Assembly: GCA_025361425.1 (NCBI GenBank)
Contig: JANYAH010000067.1
Location: 1-34,782 of the forward strand
Source: Candidatus Solibacter sp.
GTDB lineage: Bacteria; Acidobacteriota; Terriglobia; Bryobacterales; Bryobacteraceae
DNA length: 34,782 nucleotides
Direction: 5' to 3'
Shown: positions 1 through 9,205 of the stretch, one piece after another
How positions within the stretch are numbered: the first letter of the stretch is position 1
How the letters are laid out: each line of letters begins with the position of its first letter
Made by a program: the position numbers and the translations under genes
The notes under the pieces: model-generated
What the model was told of the DNA's origin: nothing
Seen by the model: the letters and a program-made list of their open reading frames with translations, nothing else
Databases searched by the model: none

Positions 1-10
1 AGCGCGCTCG

Positions 11-259
11 ATGAACATCGACTACCTTCCTCGGGCGATGCAGGCCCTCAGAGACGCCCCTGCCGACGTTCGCAAGGCGTTCTTCAAGCAGGTCACGTTC
101 CTCGCCGGCAACCTCCAACACCCTTCTCTTCACGCCAAGAAGTACGACGAATCAAGAGATCGCTGGCAGGCTCGCGTCAACAAGAACTGGCGGTTCTATT
201 TCAGCATCGTGGGCGACACCTACGTCATCCGCGATGTCGTTCCACACCCCAAGAAATGA
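11..259 (+). CDS. RelE/ParE-superfamily toxin-like protein
   Basis: Small basic protein of 82 residues. The C-terminal half, with the run WQARVNKNWRFYF followed by VGDTYVIRDVVPHPK, is the typical beta-sheet core of RelE/ParE/HigB-type toxins, many of which are ribosome-dependent mRNA interferases. The length is normal for the family. The ATG at position 11 is only ten bases from the window edge, so neither its ribosome binding site nor an upstream antitoxin can be seen. The gene just downstream is a tRNA on the other strand, so any partner antitoxin must lie upstream, outside the window. Family assignment is by motif recognition. Whether it is an active toxin is not shown by the sequence. Confidence 0.75.
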   Translation: MNIDYLPRAMQALRDAPADVRKAFFKQVTFLAGNLQHPSLHAKKYDESRDRWQARVNKNWRFYFSIVGDTYVIRDVVPHPKK

Positions 260-356
260 CCGGCCGCGCCGCCACGCAGAAGGTCTCAGCGCTTACGCCA
301 CCTTATATGACACCTGTGGCGTACACTACCAAAACTCAGAAGTCTTTTAGTTTGAA

Positions 357-433
357 TGGTGGGCGCGACAGGACTCGAACCTGTGACCTCCTGCGTGTGA
401 AGCAGGCGCTCTAACCAACTGAGCTACGCGCCC
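357..433 (-). tRNA. tRNA-Val (anticodon CAC)
   Basis: The minus strand folds as a complete cloverleaf. The acceptor stem pairs GGGCGCG with CGCGCCC. The D arm contains AGCTCAGTTGGTTAGAGC. The anticodon stem CCTGC/GCAGG encloses the loop TTCACAC, giving anticodon CAC (plus-strand positions 397-399), which reads GUG valine codons. The T arm contains GGTTCGAGTCC. Discriminator A and a genomically encoded CCA end are present (positions 357-360 on the plus strand read TGGT). No intron or truncation is seen. Confidence 0.96.
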
Positions 434-829
434 TCTTTGGGGGCAGTTCTCCGCGGGACGGCGTGAGTCCCGCGAATTCCCTAGTCTAACTGAAATCAAA
501 ACTCGACGCTACCGGCAGCGAGTTGATTCATCACCTGGGGGCCAAGTTGCTGAACAAACCGCCCATCAGACCGACCAAATCACGGCCGCGGCACTTCAAC
601 GACAAGGGACGGGTCGAGAGCAAAGAAGAACTGGAGGAGGAATCCTCGTGATCGCTACCGGGATTTCACGAGTGGTGAGATTCCGGGCATCCGCAGAGCC
701 ACCGAATTTGACGGTGGGATGAAGAGGGCCGGCCTGATTCGTAGGTTACGAGTTCCTTGCGAAGCGTATCCTGAAGAAACTTGCGAGCCGAACGACGCAT
801 TCGGCGGCCTGCTTTGCTATTCATGGAGT
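434..829. other. Gene-poor stretch before clpB, with hairpins and a possible gene remnant
   Basis: No convincing complete gene lies here. A perfect inverted repeat sits at 452-459/467-474 (CGCGGGAC with GTCCCGCG, 7-base loop). A 12-bp stem allowing two G-U pairs lies at 658-669/675-686. A plus-strand frame open from 490 to the TGA at 649-651 has protein-like composition, ending in a hydrophilic acidic tail, but has no ATG. By eye its [11 protein letters not shown] segment faintly resembles the tail of glutamyl-tRNA reductase, so it may be a decayed 3' gene fragment. Two CTTGCGA copies at 756-762 and 780-786 precede clpB. No clear sigma70 promoter or CIRCE element was seen. Confidence 0.4.
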
Positions 830-3409
830 ATGGACTTCAACCGCTTTACCGAGAAGTTACAGGAAGCCGTACGGGCGGGTCAGGGAAAGGCCGTACGTTA
901 CGGTAACCAGCAAATTGATGTCGAGCACCTGTTGTCGGCGCTGTTGGAGCAGGAAGGCGGACTGGCGAGTTCCATCCTGACGCGCGCCGGCGTCAACGTG
1001 GAAGAATTGGGAAAGAAGTTGACCGGCGAACTGGAGCGGCTGCCGAAGGTTTCCGGGGGCGCGAGCGGAATCGATCAGATCTACGTCACACCGCGGCTCA
1101 ATAAACTGCTCACCTCGGCGGAGCACGAGGCGGCCAAGCTCAAAGACGAATACATCTCGGTGGAGCACGTGCTGCTGGCCGCCATCGACGTCAAAGACCT
1201 CGGGGCCACGCGAGAGCGCCTGATGCAGGCGCTGCGCGAGGTGCGGGGGAGCCAGCGGGTCACGTCGCAAAATCCCGAAGTCACGTACGAGGCGCTGGAA
1301 AAGTACGGGCGCGATCTGACGAAACTGGCATCGGCGGGCAAGCTGGATCCGGTGATCGGGCGCGATGAAGAGATCCGCCGGGTGATCCAGGTGCTCTCGC
1401 GGCGGACCAAGAACAATCCCGTGCTGATCGGTGAGCCGGGCGTGGGCAAGACGGCGATTGTGGAGGGCCTCGCGCTGCGCATCGTGCGCGGCGACGTGCC
1501 GGAGGGTCTGAAGAACAAGAAAGTGGTGTCGCTCGACATGGGCGCGCTGATCGCGGGCGCGAAGTTTCGCGGCGAGTTCGAGGAACGGCTGAAGGCGGTG
1601 CTGAAGGAAGTGCAGGACGCGGCGGGCGAGATCGTGCTGTTCATCGACGAACTGCATACGGTGGTGGGCGCGGGGAAGACCGAGGGGTCGATGGACGCCG
1701 GAAATCTACTAAAACCAATGCTGGCGCGCGGGGAACTGCACTGCATCGGCGCGACCACGCTGGACGAGTATCGCAAGTATATCGAGAAGGACGCGGCCCT
1801 GGAGCGGCGCTTCCAGCCGGTACGAGTGGACGAGCCGTCCGTGGAGGATACGATTTCGATTCTGCGCGGGCTGAAGGAGCGCTACGAATTGCATCATGGC
1901 GTGCGCATCAAGGATGCGGCGCTGGTCGCGGCGGCGGTGTTTTCGAACCGCTACATCGCGGACCGGTTCCTGCCGGATAAGGCGATCGACCTTATGGACG
2001 AAGCTGGGGCGCGCCTGCGCACGGAGATCGATTCCATGCCGGCGGAGCTGGACGAGACGCGGCGGCGCATCATGCAGCTCGAGATAGAGCGCGAGGCGCT
2101 GCGCAAGGAGAAAGACAAGGCGTCGAAAGGGCGGCTCGCCAAGCTCGAAAAGGAGCTGGCAAATCTCAAGGCGGAATCCGACGCGCTGATGGCGCAGTGG
2201 CAAGGCGAGAAGGATGCGGTGCAGCGCTTGCGCGCGGTGCGCGAGCAGGTGGAGCAAACCAAGGTGGAGATCGCGCAGGCGGAGCGGCACTACGATCTCA
2301 ATCGCGCGGCGGAGCTGAAGTACGGCAAGCTGGTGGGCCTGGAGCGCCAACTGGCGGAGGAGAACGAGAAGTTCGCCAAGACCCTCGCTGGTCCCAGGAT
2401 GATCAAGGAAGAAGTAGATGCGGAAGATATTGCCGAGGTGGTGAGCCGCTGGACCGGGGTGCCGGTGACCAAGTTGCTGGAAGGTGAGATGCAGAAACTG
2501 CTTCACCTGGAGGACGAACTGCACAAGCGGGTGATCGGACAGGACGAAGCGGTGACGGCGGTGGCGGAGGCGGTGATGCGCGCGCGCTCGGGGCTAAACG
2601 ATCCCGACCGTCCGGTGGGCAGCTTCATCTTCCTGGGTCCGACGGGCGTGGGCAAGACGGAGCTGGCACGGGCGCTGGCGGCGTTTCTGTTCGACGACGA
2701 GCGTTCCCTGATCCGCATCGATATGTCGGAGTACCAGGAGAAGCACACGGTGGCCAGGCTGGTGGGCGCGCCGCCGGGCTACGTCGGGTACGAAGAGGGT
2801 GGGCAGTTGACCGAGGCGGTACGGCGACGGCCGTATTCGGTGGTGCTGTTCGACGAGATCGAGAAGGCCCATCACGATGTGTTCAACGTGATGCTCCAGA
2901 TTCTGGACGATGGACGCCTGACCGACGGGCAGGGCCGCACGGTTGACTTCAAGAACACCATCGTCGTGATGACCAGCAACGTCGGCAGCGCCCAGATTCT
3001 GGAACATCGGGGCGGGTTTGAGGGCGCGGACTACGAAGCCATGAAAGAGGCCGTTCTGGAGGAAATGCGGAGTCACTTCCGGCCGGAGTTCCTGAATCGG
3101 GTGGACGAAATTATCGTATTTCACGCGCTGAGCGAAGCGCACCTTAAGCAGATTGTGGAGATTCAATTGGGGCGGGTACGCGCCCGTCTGGCGGACCGGC
3201 GCATCACCTTGACGTTGACGGACACGGCGCGCGGAGACCTGGTGCGCACGGGGTACGATCCGCGGTATGGGGCGCGTCCACTGAAGCGGGCGATTCAGAA
3301 AAAGATCGAGACGCCGCTGGGGAAGCTGCTGCTCCAGGGGGCGGTGAAGGACGGGCAGGCGGTAACAGTAGACGCGGGTGCCGGAGGAGAGTTGAAGTTC
3401 GGGGTATAG
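830..3409 (+). CDS. clpB: ATP-dependent chaperone ClpB (protein disaggregase)
   Basis: Hsp100 AAA+ hexamer that pulls proteins out of aggregates together with DnaK in the cytoplasm. From the ATG at 830 the product is 859 residues, matching the family's usual length of about 860. The N-terminal double Clp repeat (about 1-145) is followed by AAA domain 1 with Walker A GEPGVGKT at 201-208 and Walker B LFIDELHT. Next come the long charged coiled-coil middle domain that separates ClpB from ClpA/ClpC (about 400-530), and AAA domain 2 with GPTGVGKT at 603-610 and LFDEIEKAH. The frame is open back to 719, but homology begins at [16 protein letters not shown] sits only one base before this ATG, so the ribosome binding site is atypical. 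Heat-shock control is expected for the family, but no clear heat-shock promoter was found. Confidence 0.97.
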   Translation: MDFNRFTEKLQEAVRAGQGKAVRYGNQQIDVEHLLSALLEQEGGLASSILTRAGVNVEELGKKLTGELERLPKVSGGASGIDQIYVTPRLNKLLTSAEHEAAKLKDEYISVEHVLLAAIDVKDLGATRERLMQALREVRGSQRVTSQNPEVTYEALEKYGRDLTKLASAGKLDPVIGRDEEIRRVIQVLSRRTKNNPVLIGEPGVGKTAIVEGLALRIVRGDVPEGLKNKKVVSLDMGALIAGAKFRGEFEERLKAVLKEVQDAAGEIVLFIDELHTVVGAGKTEGSMDAGNLLKPMLARGELHCIGATTLDEYRKYIEKDAALERRFQPVRVDEPSVEDTISILRGLKERYELHHGVRIKDAALVAAAVFSNRYIADRFLPDKAIDLMDEAGARLRTEIDSMPAELDETRRRIMQLEIEREALRKEKDKASKGRLAKLEKELANLKAESDALMAQWQGEKDAVQRLRAVREQVEQTKVEIAQAERHYDLNRAAELKYGKLVGLERQLAEENEKFAKTLAGPRMIKEEVDAEDIAEVVSRWTGVPVTKLLEGEMQKLLHLEDELHKRVIGQDEAVTAVAEAVMRARSGLNDPDRPVGSFIFLGPTGVGKTELARALAAFLFDDERSLIRIDMSEYQEKHTVARLVGAPPGYVGYEEGGQLTEAVRRRPYSVVLFDEIEKAHHDVFNVMLQILDDGRLTDGQGRTVDFKNTIVVMTSNVGSAQILEHRGGFEGADYEAMKEAVLEEMRSHFRPEFLNRVDEIIVFHALSEAHLKQIVEIQLGRVRARLADRRITLTLTDTARGDLVRTGYDPRYGARPLKRAIQKKIETPLGKLLLQGAVKDGQAVTVDAGAGGELKFGV

Positions 3410-3420
3410 GCAGAAACCAT

Positions 3421-3446
3421 ATCACGCAAAGGCGCGAAGGCGCGAA
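3421..3446. repeat. Short tandem repeat between convergent genes
   Basis: Between the clpB stop and the stop of the convergent lipoprotein gene lie two adjacent GGCGCGAA units (3431-3438 and 3439-3446), preceded by CACGCAAA. A partly complementary stretch, TTGGCGTCTCCGCG, follows about 20 bases later. This resembles the imperfect CGC-rich inverted repeats often found between convergent genes. It may fold as a bidirectional transcription end, but it lacks a classical stem plus T-run. Confidence 0.35.
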
Positions 3447-3493
3447 GAAAACCGGATCGATTTCTTGGCGTCTCCGCGAAAAATGCTTTCTTT

Positions 3494-4123
3494 TTAGCGC
3501 AGGGTTTCCAGGTAATCGCCGGTGGAGGCGTCGATGAGGACGGAGAAGTTGGAAGTGCCGGCGGATTCGCCCCAGAGGATGCGCCAGGCTGGGTTGGGAT
3601 GCTTGCTGGTTCTTTCCATCAGGATGGTGATCGGCTTGCCGGGGTTCTTCTTATCGTATTCGGCGGCATGGCTGCGCGGGGTTTCCATGGCAGTCTTGTA
3701 AGCTGCGTCGGTGTCGATTTTGACTGCGGCCATGAGGGAGGGAGAGTCCATTCCGCTGGGCCCCCTCCAGCCTGCCTCGGGTCCCGCGAAAGCACCCTTG
3801 TGCAGGTTACCCTCGCCCTCCACGATGGAGAAAGTGTAGCTGCGCGACTGGCTCTTGGCCGCGGAGACGAATGTGGCCTCCCAGGCCGGGGCGGTACCGG
3901 GGGCGCCATCCTTGACTTCGGAGAGGTGCAGGCTCTGCATCTTCAGCAGCTGTGAATCGGGCGCCCAGGAACGGGCCATCTGGTACATCTTGTAGACGGC
4001 GGACTGCCCGGTGATCGGTTCCGGCTTTTCGGGCGCCTTCTTCACGGTGGGTGCCGACGTGTACGAACAGGCCGTCAGAATCGTCAAGAGGCCGAGGGCG
4101 GGGAAAATGGATGGTTTTGGCAT
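3494..4123 (-). CDS. Lipoprotein of unknown function
   Basis: Protein of 209 residues with a clear lipoprotein signal: a short hydrophobic stretch ending in the lipobox LTAC, with the lipidated cysteine at residue 19. It is therefore expected to be anchored in a membrane facing the periplasm. The rest is soluble with no recognised catalytic motif. The end, FSVLIDASTGDYLETLR, recalls the strand-turn ending of PepSY-like domains, but this is only a resemblance. The gene is divergent from the TPR protein gene at 4229, with about 105 bp between the starts, and convergent with clpB. No function is assigned. Confidence 0.8.
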   Translation of the reverse strand: MPKPSIFPALGLLTILTACSYTSAPTVKKAPEKPEPITGQSAVYKMYQMARSWAPDSQLLKMQSLHLSEVKDGAPGTAPAWEATFVSAAKSQSRSYTFSIVEGEGNLHKGAFAGPEAGWRGPSGMDSPSLMAAVKIDTDAAYKTAMETPRSHAAEYDKKNPGKPITILMERTSKHPNPAWRILWGESAGTSNFSVLIDASTGDYLETLR

Positions 4124-4200
4124 GAGTTCCTATAGCCTATTTTAGCAATGGGCGCGAGGCTACGGCAGGCTGTTCACATTCGTAACTCAGTTTTTGGTGG

Positions 4201-4228
4201 GATAATGCGGACAGTCAAGGGAGGTGGT
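4201..4228 (+). promoter_or_regulatory. -10-like box and strong ribosome binding site for the TPR protein
   Basis: GATAAT at 4201-4206 resembles a -10 box. It is followed by AGGGAGGT ending about five bases before the ATG at 4229. No good -35 lies at standard spacing. A transcription start just after GATAAT would leave out the in-frame ATGs at 4148 and 4205, supporting 4229 as the true start. Confidence 0.4.
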
Positions 4229-5500
4229 ATGGCCTCGAAGAACTGGGTGAGGGCAATCACAACGGCGGCAGCCATAGTTTTATTGATTCCGGCGGCCGTC
4301 TTCGGTCAACGCACAGGCGGAAGTGCGCCGGCTGGCGGCACCGGGGGTACGACGGGGGGGAGCACTGGAGGGGCAGCCGGGACCACTGGGCGCACTCCCA
4401 CACCCTCGCCGTCCACGACCAACCCAACGAACACTCCGGCGGCTGTCAACGTCGCGCAGCCCATCTTTCTCAGCGGCCGCGTGATGCTGGAGGATGGCAC
4501 GGCGCCTCCCGATCCGGTCACCATGGAAACCGTGTGTAACGGCTCGCCGCACCGCGAAGGCTATACGGACTCCAAGGGCTACTTCTCGATCGAGTTGGGC
4601 GCGCGCAACGGGGTGATCCAGGACGCCAGCGAATTCGGTGCGACTCGCAATTGGAACGGCTCCGACGTGACAGGCGGCAGCACAGCGCACGGGACACTCG
4701 GCAGTTCCCAATCGCCCGAGCGCAAGTACATGGGCTGCGACTTGCAGGCCAAACTGGCGGGATATCGCTCGCAGATGGTGTCGCTGTCGGCACGGCGTCC
4801 GATGGACAATCCCAACTTGGGGACCATTCTGCTCCATCGCAACGGACCCGCTGAAGAAGGCAAGACCATCAGCGCGGTCTCGGTGGCGGCGCCTAAGGAT
4901 GCCAGGAAGGCCTACGAAAAAGGGCTGGACGCGATCAAGAAAAAGAAATTCGACGATGCCCAGTCGAACTTCGAGAAGGCCGTCGAGGCGTATCCGAAAT
5001 ACGCCACCGCGTGGTACGAGTTGGGGATGCTGCAGGCAGGCCAGGGAAAGATGGACCTGGCCCGCAAATACTTTGACAAGGCGTCGGAATGCGACCCGAA
5101 GTTTGTCAAACCGTATCTGCAAATTTCGATTCTGGAATTGCAGGCGTCGAGGTGGCAGAGCCTGGCCGAGGTCACGGACAAGCTGGTGAAGCTGGATCCG
5201 TTCGACTATCCGCAGGCGTTTTTTTTCAATTCCGTAGCCAATTTTAATTTGCAGAACTTTGCAGCGGCAGAGAAGAGCGCGCTGGCCGCTGAGCGCCTGG
5301 ATACGCGGCACGCGATCCCCAAAGTAAGCCACATTCTGGGCCTGATCCTGGCGCTCAGGAAGGACTACACCGGAGCGGCGGAGCAGTTCAAGGCGTACCT
5401 GCAGTTCGCCCCGGCGGCGGAAGACGCCGCCAAGGTGCGAACACAGCTTGCCGAGGTGGAGAAGATCACGGCGGCCACGGCGGCGGCCAAAGAGCGGTAG
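4229..5500 (+). CDS. Secreted protein with carboxypeptidase-regulatory-like domain and TPR repeats
   Basis: Product of 423 residues from the ATG at 4229, chosen because of the strong AGGGAGGT just upstream. The frame is open back to 4148. Residues 1-26 form a Sec signal peptide (hydrophobic core AAAIVLLIPAAVFG). A Gly/Thr/Ser/Pro-rich linker follows (about 30-70), then a beta-sandwich region of the carboxypeptidase-regulatory type (FLSGRVMLEDGTAPPDPV, later GYTDSKGYFSIELG). The C-terminal part has at least three tetratricopeptide repeats (for example AYEKGLDAIKKKKFDDA and ATAWYELGMLQAGQGKMD). Such proteins usually mediate protein-protein contacts in the cell envelope. The partner is unknown. 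It ends about 70 bp from the convergent ctaF stop. Confidence 0.85.
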   Translation: MASKNWVRAITTAAAIVLLIPAAVFGQRTGGSAPAGGTGGTTGGSTGGAAGTTGRTPTPSPSTTNPTNTPAAVNVAQPIFLSGRVMLEDGTAPPDPVTMETVCNGSPHREGYTDSKGYFSIELGARNGVIQDASEFGATRNWNGSDVTGGSTAHGTLGSSQSPERKYMGCDLQAKLAGYRSQMVSLSARRPMDNPNLGTILLHRNGPAEEGKTISAVSVAAPKDARKAYEKGLDAIKKKKFDDAQSNFEKAVEAYPKYATAWYELGMLQAGQGKMDLARKYFDKASECDPKFVKPYLQISILELQASRWQSLAEVTDKLVKLDPFDYPQAFFFNSVANFNLQNFAAAEKSALAAERLDTRHAIPKVSHILGLILALRKDYTGAAEQFKAYLQFAPAAEDAAKVRTQLAEVEKITAATAAAKER

Positions 5501-5516
5501 TGCGCTTGTAAGTGGA

Positions 5517-5563
5517 GGAGATAACTTCTCCGAGCTTCGCTCGGATGCACAAGGCGGAGCCTT
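5517..5563. terminator. Nested hairpins between convergent genes (possible bidirectional terminator)
   Basis: Three small inverted repeats lie in the gap between the TPR gene and ctaF. They are GGAGA/TCTCC (5517-5531), the perfect 7-bp stem TCCGAGC-TTC-GCTCGGA (5529-5545), and AAGGC-GGA-GCCTT (5551-5563). There is no long T-run, so termination is inferred from position and structure only. Part of this sequence also matches the end of a repeat element found elsewhere in the window. Confidence 0.45.
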
Positions 5564-5570
5564 ATGCGAC
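5546..5570 (+). repeat. Terminus of a dispersed repeat element, abutting the ctaF stop codon
   Basis: These 25 bases match, at 22 positions by my alignment, the reverse complement of 25327-25351, one end of the element inside the glycosyltransferase gene. The shared core is CACAAGGCGGAGCC, followed by T/A-TATGC-G/C-AC. The outer end falls at position 5570, the third base of the minus-strand ctaF stop codon. The other end of this copy is not clear, so this is probably a partial or diverged copy. Confidence 0.6.
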
Positions 5571-5884
5571 TATTTCCCGGGGACGCCGAGAATGCCGCGG
5601 CTGGCGAAATCCGTCATGGTGAGCAGCAGCAGAATCGCCAGCCATAACAGGCCCCCCAACACCACCAACCTGGTGAGCTTCGTGCTGTGGCGGATGTGCA
5701 TGAAGAATAGCGCCACCAGGACCATCTTCGCCGACGCGATGCCCAGCGCGACCACGACGCTGAAGCCTCCAAGATCGACGCGAGCCACCGCGGTGGTCAC
5801 ACCGGTCGCCACCAATAGCGCCAGCAGGATCTTTACGTAAGTTCCGACGGAATCGATATGCGTATTTTCTTGTGGATCGCTCAT
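5570..5884 (-). CDS. ctaF: Cytochrome c oxidase subunit IV (caa3-type)
   Basis: Small membrane protein of 104 residues with three predicted membrane helices (around ILLALLVATGVTTAVA, VVALGIASAKMVLVALFFMHIRH and LVVLGGLLWLAILLLLTMTDF). The motif FFMHIRHSTKLT is typical of the prokaryotic oxidase subunit IV family, which stabilises heme-copper oxidases. It is the last gene of the operon, two bases after ctaE. Its first eight residues, MSDPQENT, and their DNA closely match the start of actB, 11 kb upstream in the same operon. The stop codon abuts a repeat end. Confidence 0.9.
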   Translation of the reverse strand: MSDPQENTHIDSVGTYVKILLALLVATGVTTAVARVDLGGFSVVVALGIASAKMVLVALFFMHIRHSTKLTRLVVLGGLLWLAILLLLTMTDFASRGILGVPGK

Positions 5885-5886
5885 GC

Positions 5887-6556
5887 TTATTTCACCAGGT
5901 GACGGTCGATCAGATAGAGCAGCGGGAACAGAAAGATCCAGATGATGTCGACGAAGTGCCAGTAAAGCCCGGCCACGTCAACCGGCGTGTAGTAAGACGC
6001 CGAGAACCTGCCTTTGCGAGCCTGCACGATCAGGGTGAGCAGAATTCCCACGCCGATCACCATGTGTAGCGCGTGCAAACCGGTCATCGCAAAATAGATG
6101 GAGAAGAACAACTGGGCATGGCCCTGGCCTTCGGGCAAAACGCCGTCCAAATGGAACGCAGCCTGGCCCGGAATGTGGTGCTCTTCGAACTTCTGGTTCC
6201 ACTCGTAGGCTTTCACGCCGAGGAAGATGCCGCCAAACAGGAGGGTCAGGATCAGGAAAATCACGATCATCTTCTGCTGTCCCAGTTGGCTGGCGCGCAC
6301 GGCCATCACCATGGTGAAACTGGAGAGCAGGAGCACGCCGGTATTGAGAGCGCCGATGATCTCATTTAGGCTGCTGGAGGCGATGGCAAACACGTTGGGA
6401 TACCAACTGCGGTAGACGGTGTAGACGGCGAACAGGCCGCCAAAGAACATGATCTCGGTGACCAGGAAAATCCACATCCCGAGCGTGGACGCGTCTTTCT
6501 GCTGCGCCTCGGTATCGAACTGCACCCGAAGCGCGAAGGTTTCGGTGGGCGCATGG

Positions 6557-6564
<8 letters not shown>
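5887..6564 (-). CDS. ctaE: Cytochrome c oxidase subunit III
   Basis: Integral membrane subunit of 225 residues belonging to the heme-copper oxidase subunit III family. The pattern [18 protein letters not shown] near the N terminus, the [11 protein letters not shown] segment and the C-terminal [18 protein letters not shown] are diagnostic. The subunit binds no redox centre and supports proton uptake and stability of subunit I. The start is a TTG at 6564-6562 that overlaps the ctaD stop by eight bases, which indicates translational coupling. The next gene, ctaF, follows after two bases. Confidence 0.95.
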
Positions 6565-8182
<1,618 letters not shown>

Positions 8183-8188
8183 AAGGTC

Positions 8189-9199
8189 CTAACGATTGGC
8201 GGGAGTGGAACCCGCGGTACTGGATTTCTCTGGCACCGGCTTCTGCCCGTTATCCACCGGGCCGGTCCCCGGTTTCGGGCCTAACGATTTCACGTACTCC
8301 ACCAATTGCACCAGTTGTTCTTCGGTCACCAGCCCCTGGAAAGTGGGCATCACCGGCTCAAAGCCGTAAACGATCTTGGCCTGGGGTTGGAGGATGGACT
8401 CGCGGAAGTAAGCCTCGTCGGCCTTCACCGAGCCGCCGCCAGCGAGTTGCACCTGCTTGCCAAAGAGCCCAACGAGGATGGGGCCGCGGCCGGAGTTGTC
8501 GTCCTTGTGGCAGTTGTTGCAGGCAAGTTGTTCGAACAGCTTCTTACCACTTTCGGCCATGGAGCCCTCGACGGCCCCGCCGCTTAGCCAGTTCTGGTAA
8601 TCCATGGGCTCCATCACGTAGACCCAACCGCCCATGCCGGAATGGTTGGTTCCGCAGTATTCGGCGCAGAACAGGTGATACTTGCCCGGCTTGGTGGCCG
8701 TGAACCAGGTGGTGGAATAGCGGCCGGGCACCACGTCCTGCTTGGTCCGGAAGGCGGGGACAAAGAAGCTGTGAATCACGTCCTCGCTGGCCATGGTAAG
8801 CCGCACCGGCGTGCCTATCGGGATGTGCAGTTCGTTGATTTCACGCTGCCCTTCCGCGTGCTCCAGCTTCCACATCCATTGCTTGCCCACCGCGTAGATC
8901 TGGATGGCGTTATTCGGCGGCTTGCTGGCGGTGAAGTAAATGCTCGCGCCCCAAGTGAACATCACCATGGTGAGACCGAACGGAATCACGCTCCACAAAA
9001 TTTCCAGCGTGTAGCCAGTGTGCTGGACGTGCGGCAGTTCGTTCTCCGAACGGCGCCGGTACCTGATGGCGAAATAGAAGATGGCCCCGAAGATCAGCAG
9101 CGTGAAGAACACGGCGACCGCGAGCAAAAAGTACAGCAGGTGATCCACCTCGGGAGCCAGCGTGGAGGCCTGTACCGGAAATAATTGAAATCGATCCAT
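8189..9199 (-). CDS. ctaC: Cytochrome c oxidase subunit II with fused cytochrome c domain (caa3)
   Basis: Protein of 336 residues. Two N-terminal membrane helices (about 20-45 and 65-90) are followed by a periplasmic cupredoxin domain with the CuA ligands His143, Cys178, Cys182, His186 and Met189 (CAEYCGTNHSGMGG). A C-terminal cytochrome c domain carries CNNCH at 227-231 and a likely axial Met284 in MPTFQGL. The fused cytochrome is what defines a caa3 oxidase, letting it take electrons directly from the partner complex. The end is a Pro/Gly-rich tail. The gene lies six bases after the SCO gene, in the operon with ACIII. Confidence 0.96.
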   Translation of the reverse strand: MDRFQLFPVQASTLAPEVDHLLYFLLAVAVFFTLLIFGAIFYFAIRYRRRSENELPHVQHTGYTLEILWSVIPFGLTMVMFTWGASIYFTASKPPNNAIQIYAVGKQWMWKLEHAEGQREINELHIPIGTPVRLTMASEDVIHSFFVPAFRTKQDVVPGRYSTTWFTATKPGKYHLFCAEYCGTNHSGMGGWVYVMEPMDYQNWLSGGAVEGSMAESGKKLFEQLACNNCHKDDNSGRGPILVGLFGKQVQLAGGGSVKADEAYFRESILQPQAKIVYGFEPVMPTFQGLVTEEQLVQLVEYVKSLGPKPGTGPVDNGQKPVPEKSSTAGSTPANR

Positions 9200-9205
9200 C
9201 GTGTG

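Noticed and set aside
4280-5332. A 350-codon open frame on the minus strand
   Set aside because: It is antisense to the TPR protein gene, which has a signal peptide, a strong ribosome binding site and clear repeats.
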